Shown one piece after another: positions 1 through 8,295 of a stretch of DNA of 64,000 nucleotides. Under the pieces are notes generated by a model. That model ran no database searches. It saw nothing but the letters and a program-made list of their open reading frames with translations, and had not been told where the DNA came from. The stretch lies in NCBI GenBank assembly GCA_013288325.1, contig JABDCB010000001.1, positions 62,001 to 126,000 of the forward strand. Reading direction: 5' to 3'. Position 1 is the stretch's first letter. The number at the start of each line of letters is the position of its first letter. The DNA comes from Bacteroidota bacterium. GTDB taxonomy: Bacteria; Bacteroidota; Bacteroidia; Palsa-965. A program made the position numbers and the translations under genes.

Positions 1-1
1 T

Positions 2-538
2 TCGCTTTATCCGGACAGGCTGGATATGCGTTTCGGTAAAATATACATGCTGGGGCAAACAGAAAACTATGATGCTTTTACAAAACAGATTGTTGAAATG
101 ATAGAATATGGCTATTCGATTAAAAACATGTGGAAGCTTCCCAATAAGCCTACTGCCAAAAATGAGGAAACACTCCTGCTAGGCACCATACAACTATATG
201 TGGGTACATTGTTGGATATTGGCGATGCGCAGGGTCCTCATATCCGGACTATTTGTGAAGAGGTTATCAAACACAATCCCGAAAGGATGGATTTTCTTTT
301 TGACCTGAGTGTAACCTATATGTTTAAGGAAGAGTGGGACAAAGCATTACCTGAACTTCTGAAAGCCGAAAAATTATCTCCCTCCGATATCAGTGTTTTA
401 AACAACATCGCTTTTTGTTATCAGCAAAAAAATGACAAGACCAATGCAATTGCTTATTTCGAAAAAATAACCAAAGTGGGTACTGAGGAAGATAAAAGCA
501 AGGCCGAAGAAGAGATCAAAAAATTGAAACAGAAGTAA
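2..538 (+). CDS. TPR-containing protein, 5' end outside window
   Basis: The reading frame is open from base 2 (Y-P-D-R-L-D before the first Met at 26), so the gene starts upstream of the window and only its last ~178 codons are present. The C-terminal part carries two helix-turn-helix units of TPR type: roughly residues 95-120 (DFLFDLSVTYMFKEEWDKAL) and 125-155 (ISVLNNIAFCYQQKNDKTNA), with the usual aromatic/Ala/Gly spacing. It ends in a charged Lys/Glu helix. No catalytic motif is visible. TPR proteins usually mediate protein-protein contacts; the partner cannot be told from this fragment. Confidence 0.75.
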   Translation, partial: SLYPDRLDMRFGKIYMLGQTENYDAFTKQIVEMIEYGYSIKNMWKLPNKPTAKNEETLLLGTIQLYVGTLLDIGDAQGPHIRTICEEVIKHNPERMDFLFDLSVTYMFKEEWDKALPELLKAEKLSPSDISVLNNIAFCYQQKNDKTNAIAYFEKITKVGTEEDKSKAEEEIKKLKQK

Positions 539-654
539 AGGAATTTGCCGGATACTCGCTTATAACGACCGTTTACTCATAAAACCCTACCGTTTACTCA
601 ATGTGCCTTTGGATAGAGCAGATTTAATATACCTTGTAATCCTAAAATCAGCAC

Positions 655-1704
655 ATGAAAAAAACACTACTTATCATAGCTCTTTTATATTCTTTCATTT
701 CGCTCCGGGCTCAGCATTACTATCCTATGTTGGATAGCGCCAATATATGGATTTATACAGGTAATATAATACCTGCAACAACACCTCCCGGCCACCAAGT
801 AGCAGCAACCGGAGTATGTTATTACTTTTCCGGAACACCTATAGGATCGACGATTCAGGTGTACACAACCCGTGATACTTCTGATGGAGGGCATACATAT
901 AAAATCGTGTTGCAGAATCCGGCTAGCCCCTGTTATATGGGATTGATCCGGGAAGATACTGCTGCCCATCAGGTGTTTTTTAAAGATAATCTGGGAGATC
1001 CGGAAGGCATCCTTTATGACTTTTCAAAGACTATCGGAGATTCCTTATTGATCCATGCCAGACCGGGAAATTATTTTCAAACCGGAACATACCGGGTAGA
1101 TTCTATAGGGTACATTCATATAAAGGCGGGGAAAAGAAGAATATTTTATCTTAATTGCCATGCCTGTGGAGCTGGATATAATCCTCTGGAATGGGTAGAG
1201 GGATCGGGCAACAGAGCGGATGCCATTTATAGTTACAGTCCGATATCCAGTGGTGGAGGGGGACTTTATTTTTGCCCGGGTTATCCGCATACCATGTCAT
1301 CCTTTATGGCTTGTTTTGAGCACAAATACATTGAGTATTACGATACCTGTTCGTTCTATAATGCTCAGCATAATTCATGTATTCATTATCAGGATACATG
1401 CGATTATTATGATATTTGCGGTGGAATAAAAGAGTATAATTCATTCAGTAAATGGGTTGTATTTCCGAACCCGGCTGGTAATCGTATAACGATGCAACTG
1501 GATGTAAACGTAGCTTCCCTTTTTGAAATCCGGGTATTGGATGTAAATGGCCGGGAGGTGATGAAGCCGCAATCGCTGGGAGAGCTCGGTACAGGATTAA
1601 ACGAAAGAGAGCTGGATCTTACTGCTCTTTGTAACGGCTTTTATTTTATCGAATGCCGGTCCGGGCAGGATATCCGGTATCAGAAGTTGTCGGTACAGAA
1701 GTAA
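655..1704 (+). CDS. Secreted protein with T9SS type A sorting domain
   Basis: The 349-residue protein starts with a clear signal peptide (MKKTLLIIALLYSFISLRAQ), so the ATG at 655 is right. The body (about 21-255) resembles no family I know. It has an unusual Cys-rich stretch around residues 205-260 with CPGYPH, several Cys-Tyr pairs and DTCDYYDICGG, which could form disulfides outside the cell. The last ~80 residues are a type IX secretion C-terminal sorting domain: VVFPNPAGNRITM, then the VLDVNGREV strand, then NGFYFIEC. After export by the Sec system the T9SS would anchor or release it at the outer membrane. Its function is unknown. Confidence 0.85.
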   Translation: MKKTLLIIALLYSFISLRAQHYYPMLDSANIWIYTGNIIPATTPPGHQVAATGVCYYFSGTPIGSTIQVYTTRDTSDGGHTYKIVLQNPASPCYMGLIREDTAAHQVFFKDNLGDPEGILYDFSKTIGDSLLIHARPGNYFQTGTYRVDSIGYIHIKAGKRRIFYLNCHACGAGYNPLEWVEGSGNRADAIYSYSPISSGGGGLYFCPGYPHTMSSFMACFEHKYIEYYDTCSFYNAQHNSCIHYQDTCDYYDICGGIKEYNSFSKWVVFPNPAGNRITMQLDVNVASLFEIRVLDVNGREVMKPQSLGELGTGLNERELDLTALCNGFYFIECRSGQDIRYQKLSVQK

Positions 1705-1710
1705 TACTTC

Positions 1711-2382
1711 TTATTTTCCCAGCAGGTTAATATCCTTCATTTCAATTATCTTTTTAGCATAGCCATTTCTGGCTGCGGAAATCATTGCTTTTCCAAGGGT
1801 GGTGGTATCCGTTACCGCCCCTTTGAATGGTTTGAGGAGATAATACAGCGGTGTGAAAATCTTATAAATGATGCGATAGCTTTTTGTTCTGGATACAATC
1901 CCTTTCATGGGTTGAATATATCCCGGGCGAAACATAAAAGCATTTTTAAAAGGCAGGGCCAGCAAGGCATTTTCCAGTTTACCTTTTACCCGGGCCCACA
2001 TCTGTCTTCCTTTTTCAGTACTGTCGGTACCGGCTCCGGAAACATAACAAAACGTATAAGTTGTTCCGCTTTGGAGGAGCGTATTGGCGGCCTTTATACA
2101 TAGGTCATAGGTAATTTTTGTATACTCCTCTTCGCTCAAACCCAGGGCAGAAATACCCAGGCAAAAGAAACAGGTATTATAGTTTCCAAACTCTTTGACC
2201 AGTGCCGAGAAATTGGAAAAATCAGAAAGCAATATTTCCTTTACTTTCTGGTGCTTAACACCGGATGAACTGCGGTTTATGATGAGTATGGTTTCAATCT
2301 GTGGATCCTCTATACATTCCAGCAATACCGCCTGACCAATCATTCCTGTGGATCCGAAAATAAGAGGTTTGATGGTGTTCAT
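1711..2382 (-). CDS. Atypical SDR / NAD(P)-binding oxidoreductase-like protein
   Basis: A 223-residue Rossmann-fold protein. The N-terminal LIFGSTGMIGQAVL (residues 8-21) is the glycine-rich dinucleotide-binding loop GxxGxxG of atypical short-chain dehydrogenases, and FCLGIS near residue 93 fits the fourth strand. The overall pattern, including the C-terminal MFRPGYIQP segment, matches the HTATIP2/YbjT-like group often annotated as epimerase or semialdehyde dehydrogenase NAD-binding protein. There is no classical YxxxK catalytic pair; a Y-C-Y-V-S-G stretch lies where the catalytic region would be. The gene converges on the T9SS cargo gene with only six bases between them. Substrate unknown. 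Confidence 0.75.
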   Translation of the reverse strand: MNTIKPLIFGSTGMIGQAVLLECIEDPQIETILIINRSSSGVKHQKVKEILLSDFSNFSALVKEFGNYNTCFFCLGISALGLSEEEYTKITYDLCIKAANTLLQSGTTYTFCYVSGAGTDSTEKGRQMWARVKGKLENALLALPFKNAFMFRPGYIQPMKGIVSRTKSYRIIYKIFTPLYYLLKPFKGAVTDTTTLGKAMISAARNGYAKKIIEMKDINLLGK

Positions 2383-2520
2383 ACAGATGATTTAGAAATA
2401 GATTGCTCTGATAAAGGTAGATAAAATCGTCCACCAATTTAAAGACATTAAATCTGTCTGTGCCACGAATAATCTCCTTTAGATTCGCGTTTATTCGTTA
2501 TAAGTCGCAGTAGTAATTAT

Positions 2521-3039
2521 TTAAAAAAACGTAACATCAGAGACAGGAAAAATCAGTTTTCTCAAATCAGAGACCTTATTGCATATGTAAGTGGGGGCAG
2601 TTTCAAGAAGCGATTCGGCATTGCCACAACCCCATATTGCAGCAACAGAAATAATGCCTGCGCCCTTGGAAGCTATAATGTCTTTGGGGTCATCTCCTAT
2701 TGACAATATTTCATCCTTTGCTACTCCCATTTTTTTAAGGGCCAAAAGCATTGGTTCTGGGTGTGGCTTTTTATTGTGCGTATCATGATAGCATACTCTG
2801 TTTACAAAAGGTAGGCCGTGGTGGGATAATACTTTATCGCAATATGTAGATGGGCTTGTAGTTACAATACATGTTGGTATACCATTCGAATTAATCTCTG
2901 CGATAAGGTCAAAGATTCCTTCATACAAAACGAATGAAGGGATTAAGTCATATACTTTATTCCACTCCCTGTTTTTTCTCTCTTGAAGAGCAATATTGGA
3001 ATCAATAATTGTTTGATCTAAATCGAAGATGATTCCCAT
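2521..3039 (-). CDS. HAD-superfamily phosphatase of PRTase-DprA cassette
   Basis: This 172-residue protein has all four HAD motifs: DLDQT with nucleophile Asp6 and acid/base Asp8, Thr60/Thr61 in IVTTSP, Lys in NKKPHPEP (about residue 91), and GDDPKD (115-120) with the metal-binding acids. The helical cap between motifs I and II is short, as in phosphoglycolate-phosphatase-like enzymes. Its start lies 22 bases inside the DprA-like gene, so the two are translationally coupled and it is the last gene of the leftward operon. By inference it dephosphorylates a nucleotide or phosphoribosyl compound linked to the upstream PRTase, or detoxifies it. The substrate cannot be read from the sequence. Confidence 0.85.
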   Translation of the reverse strand: MGIIFDLDQTIIDSNIALQERKNREWNKVYDLIPSFVLYEGIFDLIAEINSNGIPTCIVTTSPSTYCDKVLSHHGLPFVNRVCYHDTHNKKPHPEPMLLALKKMGVAKDEILSIGDDPKDIIASKGAGIISVAAIWGCGNAESLLETAPTYICNKVSDLRKLIFPVSDVTFF

Positions 3040-4112
3040 ATTATTCCTTGATAGCTTGTGTCTAAGCTTTTAACCTTTTTCTTTCTTTTTTTCTTTATCG
3101 CTTCTTCTGTAACGCCGTCAATGTTATTCGTCACCAATTCGTCAATATCGAAAAGTGTCTTTGAAAATCCAATGTTATCATGAAGCATTGATGCTGTATT
3201 TTTTGCAATTCCAATTCTTTCATATATTCTGGAAATAAAGCTCTCAATATCTTCAGCAGTTCCAATAGGAGCAGCCCGTTTTTCGGCTATCAACATTTTA
3301 TTGCCATTTACCTTAGAGTAGTCACTTTTTTCAATGGGATGATTAATACAGGCTAACGGTTTCTTCTCCTCTTCTGTAAATTTTACTGTATGCATTGTTC
3401 CTCCCAATATATCTGTCTCAATCACAATTGTCCCGTTACTCAGACCACTTTGCAGACGATCTCTTTCAACAAAAAGAGGGCCAAAGGGTTTTTGCCCAAT
3501 TGAATACTCGCTAAGTAACGCCCCGCCACTTTGAACAATTTCATGAGCTAAACTTTGATTCACTTTTGGATATATCATGTCTAAGCCGTGAGCTAGAACC
3601 GCTACTGTCCTTCCTTTCTTATCCAAACATCCACGATGACCCGCAGTGTCACTACCCTTTGCAAGTCCACTTACTACTACAAAACCCTCTTGCGCAAATA
3701 TTTGAGCCAGCCGCCTACCCGTCCTAAACCCATATGGAGAAGGTTCACGAGTTCCAATAATAGCTACAATTTTTTTTTCGTTTAGTATATTCACATCACC
3801 GACAACATGCACCAATACAGGAGGCTGCTTAATTATTTTCAAATTAGAGGGGAATTTTGCATTCCAGTAACTATAAATGTTGATATGCCCCTTCTCTGAA
3901 TTTTCCAGAACAGTTTCAGCTTTATGCAAACCAATATCATACTCAGAGTTGGTAATATGCTTAAGATTATTCTGCTCAGCCCAATTCACAATGAAGTGTT
4001 TAAATTCAGGGTCGCTCAAGACTGTCGTAATACTTTCACCAATGGTGAATATAGTTTTCTTGCCTATTTTGTGTAAGGCACTTAATGTAAGTATTTGTTT
4101 TTCAGTAAGCAT
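3018..4112 (-). CDS. DprA/Smf-like SLOG-domain protein (ShosA-like)
   Basis: A 364-residue protein with the DprA/Smf Rossmann core: IIGTREPSPYG (residues 118-128), VSGLAKGSDTAGHRG (147-161) and ERDRLQSGLSNGTIVIET (216-233), the counterpart of the RNRIISGLS signature of competence DprA, followed by GGTMHT. The N-terminal ~80 residues look like the helical pre-domain. The C-terminal tail after residue 300 is Lys-rich (KKKRKKKVK) and replaces the usual winged helix. The gene sits 18 bases downstream of a phosphoribosyltransferase gene and overlaps a HAD gene. A PRTase plus DprA-like pair is the architecture of ShosTA, in which the DprA protein is the antitoxin. Housekeeping DprA is the alternative, but this context argues against it. 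Confidence 0.85.
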   Translation of the reverse strand: MLTEKQILTLSALHKIGKKTIFTIGESITTVLSDPEFKHFIVNWAEQNNLKHITNSEYDIGLHKAETVLENSEKGHINIYSYWNAKFPSNLKIIKQPPVLVHVVGDVNILNEKKIVAIIGTREPSPYGFRTGRRLAQIFAQEGFVVVSGLAKGSDTAGHRGCLDKKGRTVAVLAHGLDMIYPKVNQSLAHEIVQSGGALLSEYSIGQKPFGPLFVERDRLQSGLSNGTIVIETDILGGTMHTVKFTEEEKKPLACINHPIEKSDYSKVNGNKMLIAEKRAAPIGTAEDIESFISRIYERIGIAKNTASMLHDNIGFSKTLFDIDELVTNNIDGVTEEAIKKKRKKKVKSLDTSYQGIIWESSSI

Positions 4113-4130
4113 TGCAGTAATTAAAAAGAA

Positions 4131-4745
4131 TCAATCAAAAATAGAAGGATCGTATTGATTATTACATCCTTCGAGTCTTTCGGTTCTTGCTAAGGTATAA
4201 AAATAAATTTTGGACGTAGGAAAGTATTTTTCTAGTTCACTTCTTATTGCATTAACCGTTGCTCCAGAAGTGCTAATGTCATCAATTATTAAGAAAGAAT
4301 TGCCATCTGTAAGATTTGAATCGGGATTAACTTGGTATATTCCCTCAAGCGCTTTGATCCTATCAACTTTCCTTGAAATATAATGCATTGGCCCAATATG
4401 CTTCTTCTTTAACATAGTCTCTGGAACATATTGACATTTCAGTGTAGCAGCTAGCGCAGCCCCAAGGCTATCCAAAGACTTTGTTCCAGAAGATTTCAGT
4501 TCTTTACTCCCGAGAGGCCTTACAATATAATCTATCTTAATGTTCAATGACGCGAAGCATTCTGAAGCAAGTTTACTCCAAACTTTCACTGCATTGGCTT
4601 CATTATCTTTGAATTCTCGAATGGACACAGAAAAGGGTTCTTGACCCTGTGGAATGAAATGAACTAAATACCACGCCCCATCAAAATTTGGATACGAGCG
4701 ACTGATACTAATTGGTTTGATAAGTTGGTGCGCCATGTTATACAT
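4131..4745 (-). CDS. ComF-like phosphoribosyltransferase (ShosT-like)
   Basis: A 204-residue type I phosphoribosyltransferase. The PRPP-binding loop is FLIIDDISTSGAT (residues 151-163), and IVRPLGSKEL (74-83) matches the early loop of ComF (VPLxxxRL). The N-terminal 70 residues, starting MYNMAHQLIKPISISRSYP, are not ComF-like; no zinc finger is present. It is the first gene of the leftward operon, followed by the DprA-like and HAD genes. In ShosTA the PRTase protein is the toxin, thought to act on nucleotide metabolism or DNA. The ATG at 4745 is used here; a second ATG at 4736 is possible. PRTase confidence is high; the ShosT assignment is an inference from the pairing. Confidence 0.8.
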   Translation of the reverse strand: MYNMAHQLIKPISISRSYPNFDGAWYLVHFIPQGQEPFSVSIREFKDNEANAVKVWSKLASECFASLNIKIDYIVRPLGSKELKSSGTKSLDSLGAALAATLKCQYVPETMLKKKHIGPMHYISRKVDRIKALEGIYQVNPDSNLTDGNSFLIIDDISTSGATVNAIRSELEKYFPTSKIYFYTLARTERLEGCNNQYDPSIFD

Positions 4746-5091
4746 TTTTTGTTACATCAAGGAGTAACCTGATGCAATTACCTATTTCATGTTCCGATTT
4801 TTCGTTTTGTTGAAATATTCTTGTTTTACAAAAAATTGGATGACAATTAAATATATTGATTTCGCTTGAATTTTAAAGGATACGACTCAGAAAAGTTAAA
4901 TACTTCCTTAAATAAGCCAAAATTATATTCAATGTAATATTGAATAAAGGTTGTAGAGGTTTTACAAATACTACGAAAAACTTACATCTGTAATATTGTG
5001 TCTGTTTTTGTAAGCAAATTAGTTCCTTTTTACTTCAAGGGAAACTGAAAATAAGTATATTAGGAAAATATTAATAAACCCCCATTCAAAT
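4746..5091. promoter_or_regulatory. Divergent intergenic region of the defence island
   Basis: This 346-base, strongly AT-rich gap separates the first genes of two divergent operons, so it must hold both promoters. TAATATTG occurs twice (around 4936 and 4991), one mismatch from the Bacteroidota -7 consensus TAnnTTTG, but no well-spaced -33 TTG accompanies either. I see no tRNA, small ORF or convincing operator palindrome. The shared control region raises the possibility that both cassettes are co-regulated. Confidence 0.45.
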
Positions 5092-5286
5092 ATGAATTTT
5101 GGCGACAACACAACGCGAATCATTATTGCGGTAGTTGGTGTATTAACCCTACTTGCAGGCGGAGCTTTCATTTCTTATAAGAAAAATAAGAAGAAAACTT
5201 CTAGGAACTCACAGAGTGGTATAATTCAGGTTGGTGATGGTAATAGAGTAACAGGAGAAGATGATAAATCGACAAATCAGAAATGA
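5092..5286 (+). CDS. Small single-pass membrane protein, first gene of ABC-3C cassette
   Basis: A 64-residue protein with one transmembrane helix at about residues 9-28 (IIIAVVGVLTLLAGGAFI), followed by a strongly positive stretch (KKNKKK), which predicts N-out/C-in topology. The cytoplasmic tail carries IIQVGDGNRVTG (44-55). The next protein repeats this motif near its N-terminus as IQQSGIGNRVTL, identical at I, Q, G, G, N, R, V and T. The stop codon overlaps the next ATG (ATGA), so the two are coupled. I do not recognise the family. By inference it is a membrane anchor or membrane effector of the ABC-3C system, joined to its partner through the shared GNRVT strand. Confidence 0.7.
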   Translation: MNFGDNTTRIIIAVVGVLTLLAGGAFISYKKNKKKTSRNSQSGIIQVGDGNRVTGEDDKSTNQK

Positions 5287-5858
5287 GTTTAGGAAGGAAG
5301 CAGGAGAACATCCAGCAATCGGGCATTGGTAATAGGGTAACTCTTGGGAATGATAATTCAAGTAACCTTTATATCATTCCTGCAAAAGGCAAGCTTGCGA
5401 CCCTTTTTGAAAGGCTGAAGGACAAATTCGACAATAAAGAAGAGATTTCTAAAATTTCTGAAGACTTAAAACGATACACTGACCTTCAGGATGTTATTGG
5501 TCTAGAAAAGAAGCTTGAGGATGCTAATATGCAGCATTATGTTGATGATTTTTTATGGTATAAACAAGAATTCAACAAAAAACTTATTTTATATCAGAAT
5601 TACGAGCCTGCACAGGAAATATTTTCATATATCCTTGCGATTGTTTTGGAAAGATATAGGAACATTATCAAGCCAATGATTATAAATGGAGCTTCCGAGA
5701 GCGAGATACTCTTAACCATTTCTAACGCAATAGTTACACCTCTTTTGGATTTGGTCCAGCAGGAAGGATGTAATGACATCATGGGCCTTTCCGCAACAGA
5801 GATTAATGGAATGTTTCATTATCTAACTGGACAGTGTCATATTAAGTGGAAGCTATGA
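5283..5858 (+). CDS. ABC-3C system protein with C-terminal CHIKW-type domain
   Basis: A 191-residue protein. Residues 10-21 (IQQSGIGNRVTL) are the Gly/Asn motif shared with the preceding membrane protein. Residues 34-80 are charged helix, and about 80-191 form a helical domain ending GMFHYLTGQCHIKW. That ending, plus the YEPAQEIFSYILA and KPMIINGASES segments, is what I recall of the C-terminal domains (CTDs) that define ABC-three-component systems. In those systems an effector domain is usually fused in front of the CTD. Here there is no enzymatic effector, only the short GNRVT motif, so the effector may be supplied by a separate gene. It is coupled to both neighbours by ATGA overlaps. Confidence 0.75.
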   Translation: MSLGRKQENIQQSGIGNRVTLGNDNSSNLYIIPAKGKLATLFERLKDKFDNKEEISKISEDLKRYTDLQDVIGLEKKLEDANMQHYVDDFLWYKQEFNKKLILYQNYEPAQEIFSYILAIVLERYRNIIKPMIINGASESEILLTISNAIVTPLLDLVQQEGCNDIMGLSATEINGMFHYLTGQCHIKWKL

Positions 5859-6373
5859 TTGTCTATCAACAAGCCTTCGATCTATACCATAGTGTTTACC
5901 GGCTCATAAAGCTTTTGGCTTATTTCGACCGAAATGACTATGTTGAAATAGAACGATTACGAATATGGGATTACTATTTGTTGTATCCCAATAAGATGAG
6001 TCAAATTAAACTTAAGCGTGAAGAGAAGGATATCAAGTCAATTATCAGAACATATATTCTTAAGCCTGAAAATCCATATGAGCGCATTTTAAATGACAGG
6101 AAGATGTTTGAAAAAATTAAACCGTATCAAATGGCAGCAATCAAGTGCTTAGCCTCATATGGAATTATTAATATGGATTATTTGATTTTGAACAGAATAA
6201 CTATCATTTCAAAAGATCTATTTGATAAATATGAAAATGACTTCAAGGACTTAAGTGCACAGGAGGGAAATACCATTAGATTATTAACATCTCATTTTTA
6301 CCTTATGCCATTGAATGGAGAAGATGGATTAAAGGAAAGAACTAACCTTCTAGAAAGCAAGTATGATGCGTAA
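5855..6373 (+). CDS. ABC-3C middle component
   Basis: The start is the ATG at 5855, which overlaps the upstream stop as ATGA; a GTG at 5846 is less likely. The 172-residue protein begins MIVYQQAFDLYHSVYRLIKLL and contains IERLRIWDYYLLYPNK (about 32-47). The arginine, leucine and DYYLLYP pattern is typical of the small helical middle-component proteins between CTD protein and ATPase in ABC-3C cassettes. The rest has the look of a winged-helix fold. It overlaps the ATPase gene by 11 bases. The family role is to bridge effector and ATPase; I cannot say which numbered MC family this is. Confidence 0.7.
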   Translation: MIVYQQAFDLYHSVYRLIKLLAYFDRNDYVEIERLRIWDYYLLYPNKMSQIKLKREEKDIKSIIRTYILKPENPYERILNDRKMFEKIKPYQMAAIKCLASYGIINMDYLILNRITIISKDLFDKYENDFKDLSAQEGNTIRLLTSHFYLMPLNGEDGLKERTNLLESKYDA

Positions 6374-8285
6374 TAGATTGCTGTTGAATCGAATGATTAT
6401 TTATACTTCGTCAGGTGAGGTTGCTTATGATGAACTATTTCATAAAGGTGTAAATATTATACGTGGCGACAATAGTAGTGGAAAGTCTACATTAACACAC
6501 TTCATATTTTATGTCCTAGGCGGAGGGTTTAATAACTGGGTAAAAGAAGCGAAAAAATGCTCCAGAGTAATGGCCGAAGTTGAGATGAATGGGGCAATAG
6601 TTTCATTAAAAAGGGAAATTAATCTTAACGACAGCGGAAGAGCAAACGCAACCGAAGGATTGTGCTTTTTCTGGGGGCCAATGACTGAGTCACTTGTTAA
6701 TACTACTGATTGGCAAAAATTTAATTTTAACACAACGGCCAATAATAAGAGCTATTCAAATGTAATCTTTGAGAATTTAGACCTGCCAATTGTTGAAGGT
6801 GAGAATAATATTACTTTTCATCAGGTATTGAGACTTTTATATATAGATCAGGAATCTCCAACAAATTCGTTATTTTATTTCGAACAGTTTGATTCGTCTC
6901 TAACTAGGGAAACCGTCTCAGACTTGCTTCTTGGAGCATATAATCAAGAGCTGTACGATAAAAAACAAAGAAAAAATGATGCAGAAAAAGAATTTGAAAC
7001 CATAACGAGTGAAATAAAGGTAATTAAGAAGTTCATCCCCAACCCTCTTGATTTAATCCCAGCTAATATACAGACTAACATTCAAAACAATGAAGCAAAA
7101 GTTAGCGAAATAGAGGAGGAAATTCTTTCACTCAGAGAGAAGAATAAAGCAATACGCTATAGCGCAAAGACAAAGCTTGAATTTGAAGTGCTAAATAGTC
7201 AATCCGTGACCCAAAGGCAAATCGTAAAAGAGCTTGAGAGCAAGATAAGGGGATCTCAACTAGAAATAGAAGACACAGAGTTCTTTATTTCGGCTTTGGG
7301 AAATAAATTAAATGCGCTAAAGAAATCTCTACTTACAAGAGATTTTTTAGGTCATCTGCCCTTAGAGCATTGCCCAGAGTGTTTGTCTAGACTGGAGCCA
7401 GTCGAAGATCCTAAAATATGTAAATTGTGTAAAAGAGAAATAGAGGGCAGTGTTGGAATAACTCAGGCACGTAAAATTGAACAAGAAATCAGTTTTCAAA
7501 TAAAGGAATCAAAAAGGCTAACAGACAAAAAGAGCAGAGAGCTTTTGGAATTAAAGGCTCAATTTGAATCAGAACAGGTAAAATTGCATCAGTTGCAAAC
7601 AAGAGTTAATCAAGCTTTAGCTGATGTTAAGCCCATTAGAGATGAAAAAATTGATGGATTATATGTTGACAAAGGATTTGTTGAAGGGGAAATACTACAG
7701 CTAAGGACATTATTAGAGAACGCGGAGGTGTATCAAAGTCTCGTGAAAAAACAGATGGAATTAGAGCAGGAACTCGAAGGGCTTAAATATACCATTGATA
7801 AGATAACTACTGAGCAGAATAAACTAAAGAAAGAAACAAATAATGCAATAGAAAGGGAAGGAGTCTATTTGCTAAATAATGATCTTAGGAGACAAAGCGA
7901 ATTTATTGATGCAAAAGAGTTTCATATTGATTATAGAAATAATCTTGCTTATGTTTCTGATAAGGAAGCCAGGTATTCAGCCAGTTCCAGTTTTTATTTA
8001 AAAACATCTGCTCGATTTGCAATTTTTCTGGCATCTCTTTCGATCGAGAAGATGAGATATCCACGTTTTGTTTTCTGCGACAATATGGAAGATAAAGGGA
8101 TTGAAAAGGAAAGAGCGCAGAATTTTCAGCGAATACTTATAAATGAAGCAAACAAACATGCTTCAGAATCATATCAGTTAATATATACTACATCGTTTAT
8201 TCCAGATGAATTGGATAATACAGAATATTGTGTTGGAGATTTTTATACTGAAAGTAATCCATCTTTAAAAAATGTGAATAACTAA
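6363..8285 (+). CDS. Rad50/RecN-like ABC ATPase of ABC-3C system
   Basis: A 640-residue SMC-like ATPase. The Walker A is GDNSSGKST (residues 35-43). The middle (~190-500) is coiled coil interrupted by a four-cysteine zinc site, Cys337-x2-Cys340-x12-Cys353-x2-Cys356. The C-terminal head has a degenerate signature region (ASSSFYLKTSARFA) and a Walker B strand YPRFVFCDNMEDKGIE. There the Asp (573) is followed by Asn instead of the usual catalytic Glu, with Glu three residues on. This pattern is what I expect of ABC-3C ATPases, which sense nucleic-acid or nucleoprotein states and license the effector. The gene overlaps the middle component and is followed after ten bases by the last gene. Confidence 0.85.
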   Translation: MMRNRLLLNRMIIYTSSGEVAYDELFHKGVNIIRGDNSSGKSTLTHFIFYVLGGGFNNWVKEAKKCSRVMAEVEMNGAIVSLKREINLNDSGRANATEGLCFFWGPMTESLVNTTDWQKFNFNTTANNKSYSNVIFENLDLPIVEGENNITFHQVLRLLYIDQESPTNSLFYFEQFDSSLTRETVSDLLLGAYNQELYDKKQRKNDAEKEFETITSEIKVIKKFIPNPLDLIPANIQTNIQNNEAKVSEIEEEILSLREKNKAIRYSAKTKLEFEVLNSQSVTQRQIVKELESKIRGSQLEIEDTEFFISALGNKLNALKKSLLTRDFLGHLPLEHCPECLSRLEPVEDPKICKLCKREIEGSVGITQARKIEQEISFQIKESKRLTDKKSRELLELKAQFESEQVKLHQLQTRVNQALADVKPIRDEKIDGLYVDKGFVEGEILQLRTLLENAEVYQSLVKKQMELEQELEGLKYTIDKITTEQNKLKKETNNAIEREGVYLLNNDLRRQSEFIDAKEFHIDYRNNLAYVSDKEARYSASSSFYLKTSARFAIFLASLSIEKMRYPRFVFCDNMEDKGIEKERAQNFQRILINEANKHASESYQLIYTTSFIPDELDNTEYCVGDFYTESNPSLKNVNN

Positions 8286-8295
8286 CATCAGGCTC

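Noticed and set aside
3018-4112. Housekeeping competence dprA
   Set aside because: Operon with PRTase and HAD, a changed RNR motif and a Lys-rich tail in place of the winged helix favour a conflict-type paralogue; not fully excluded.
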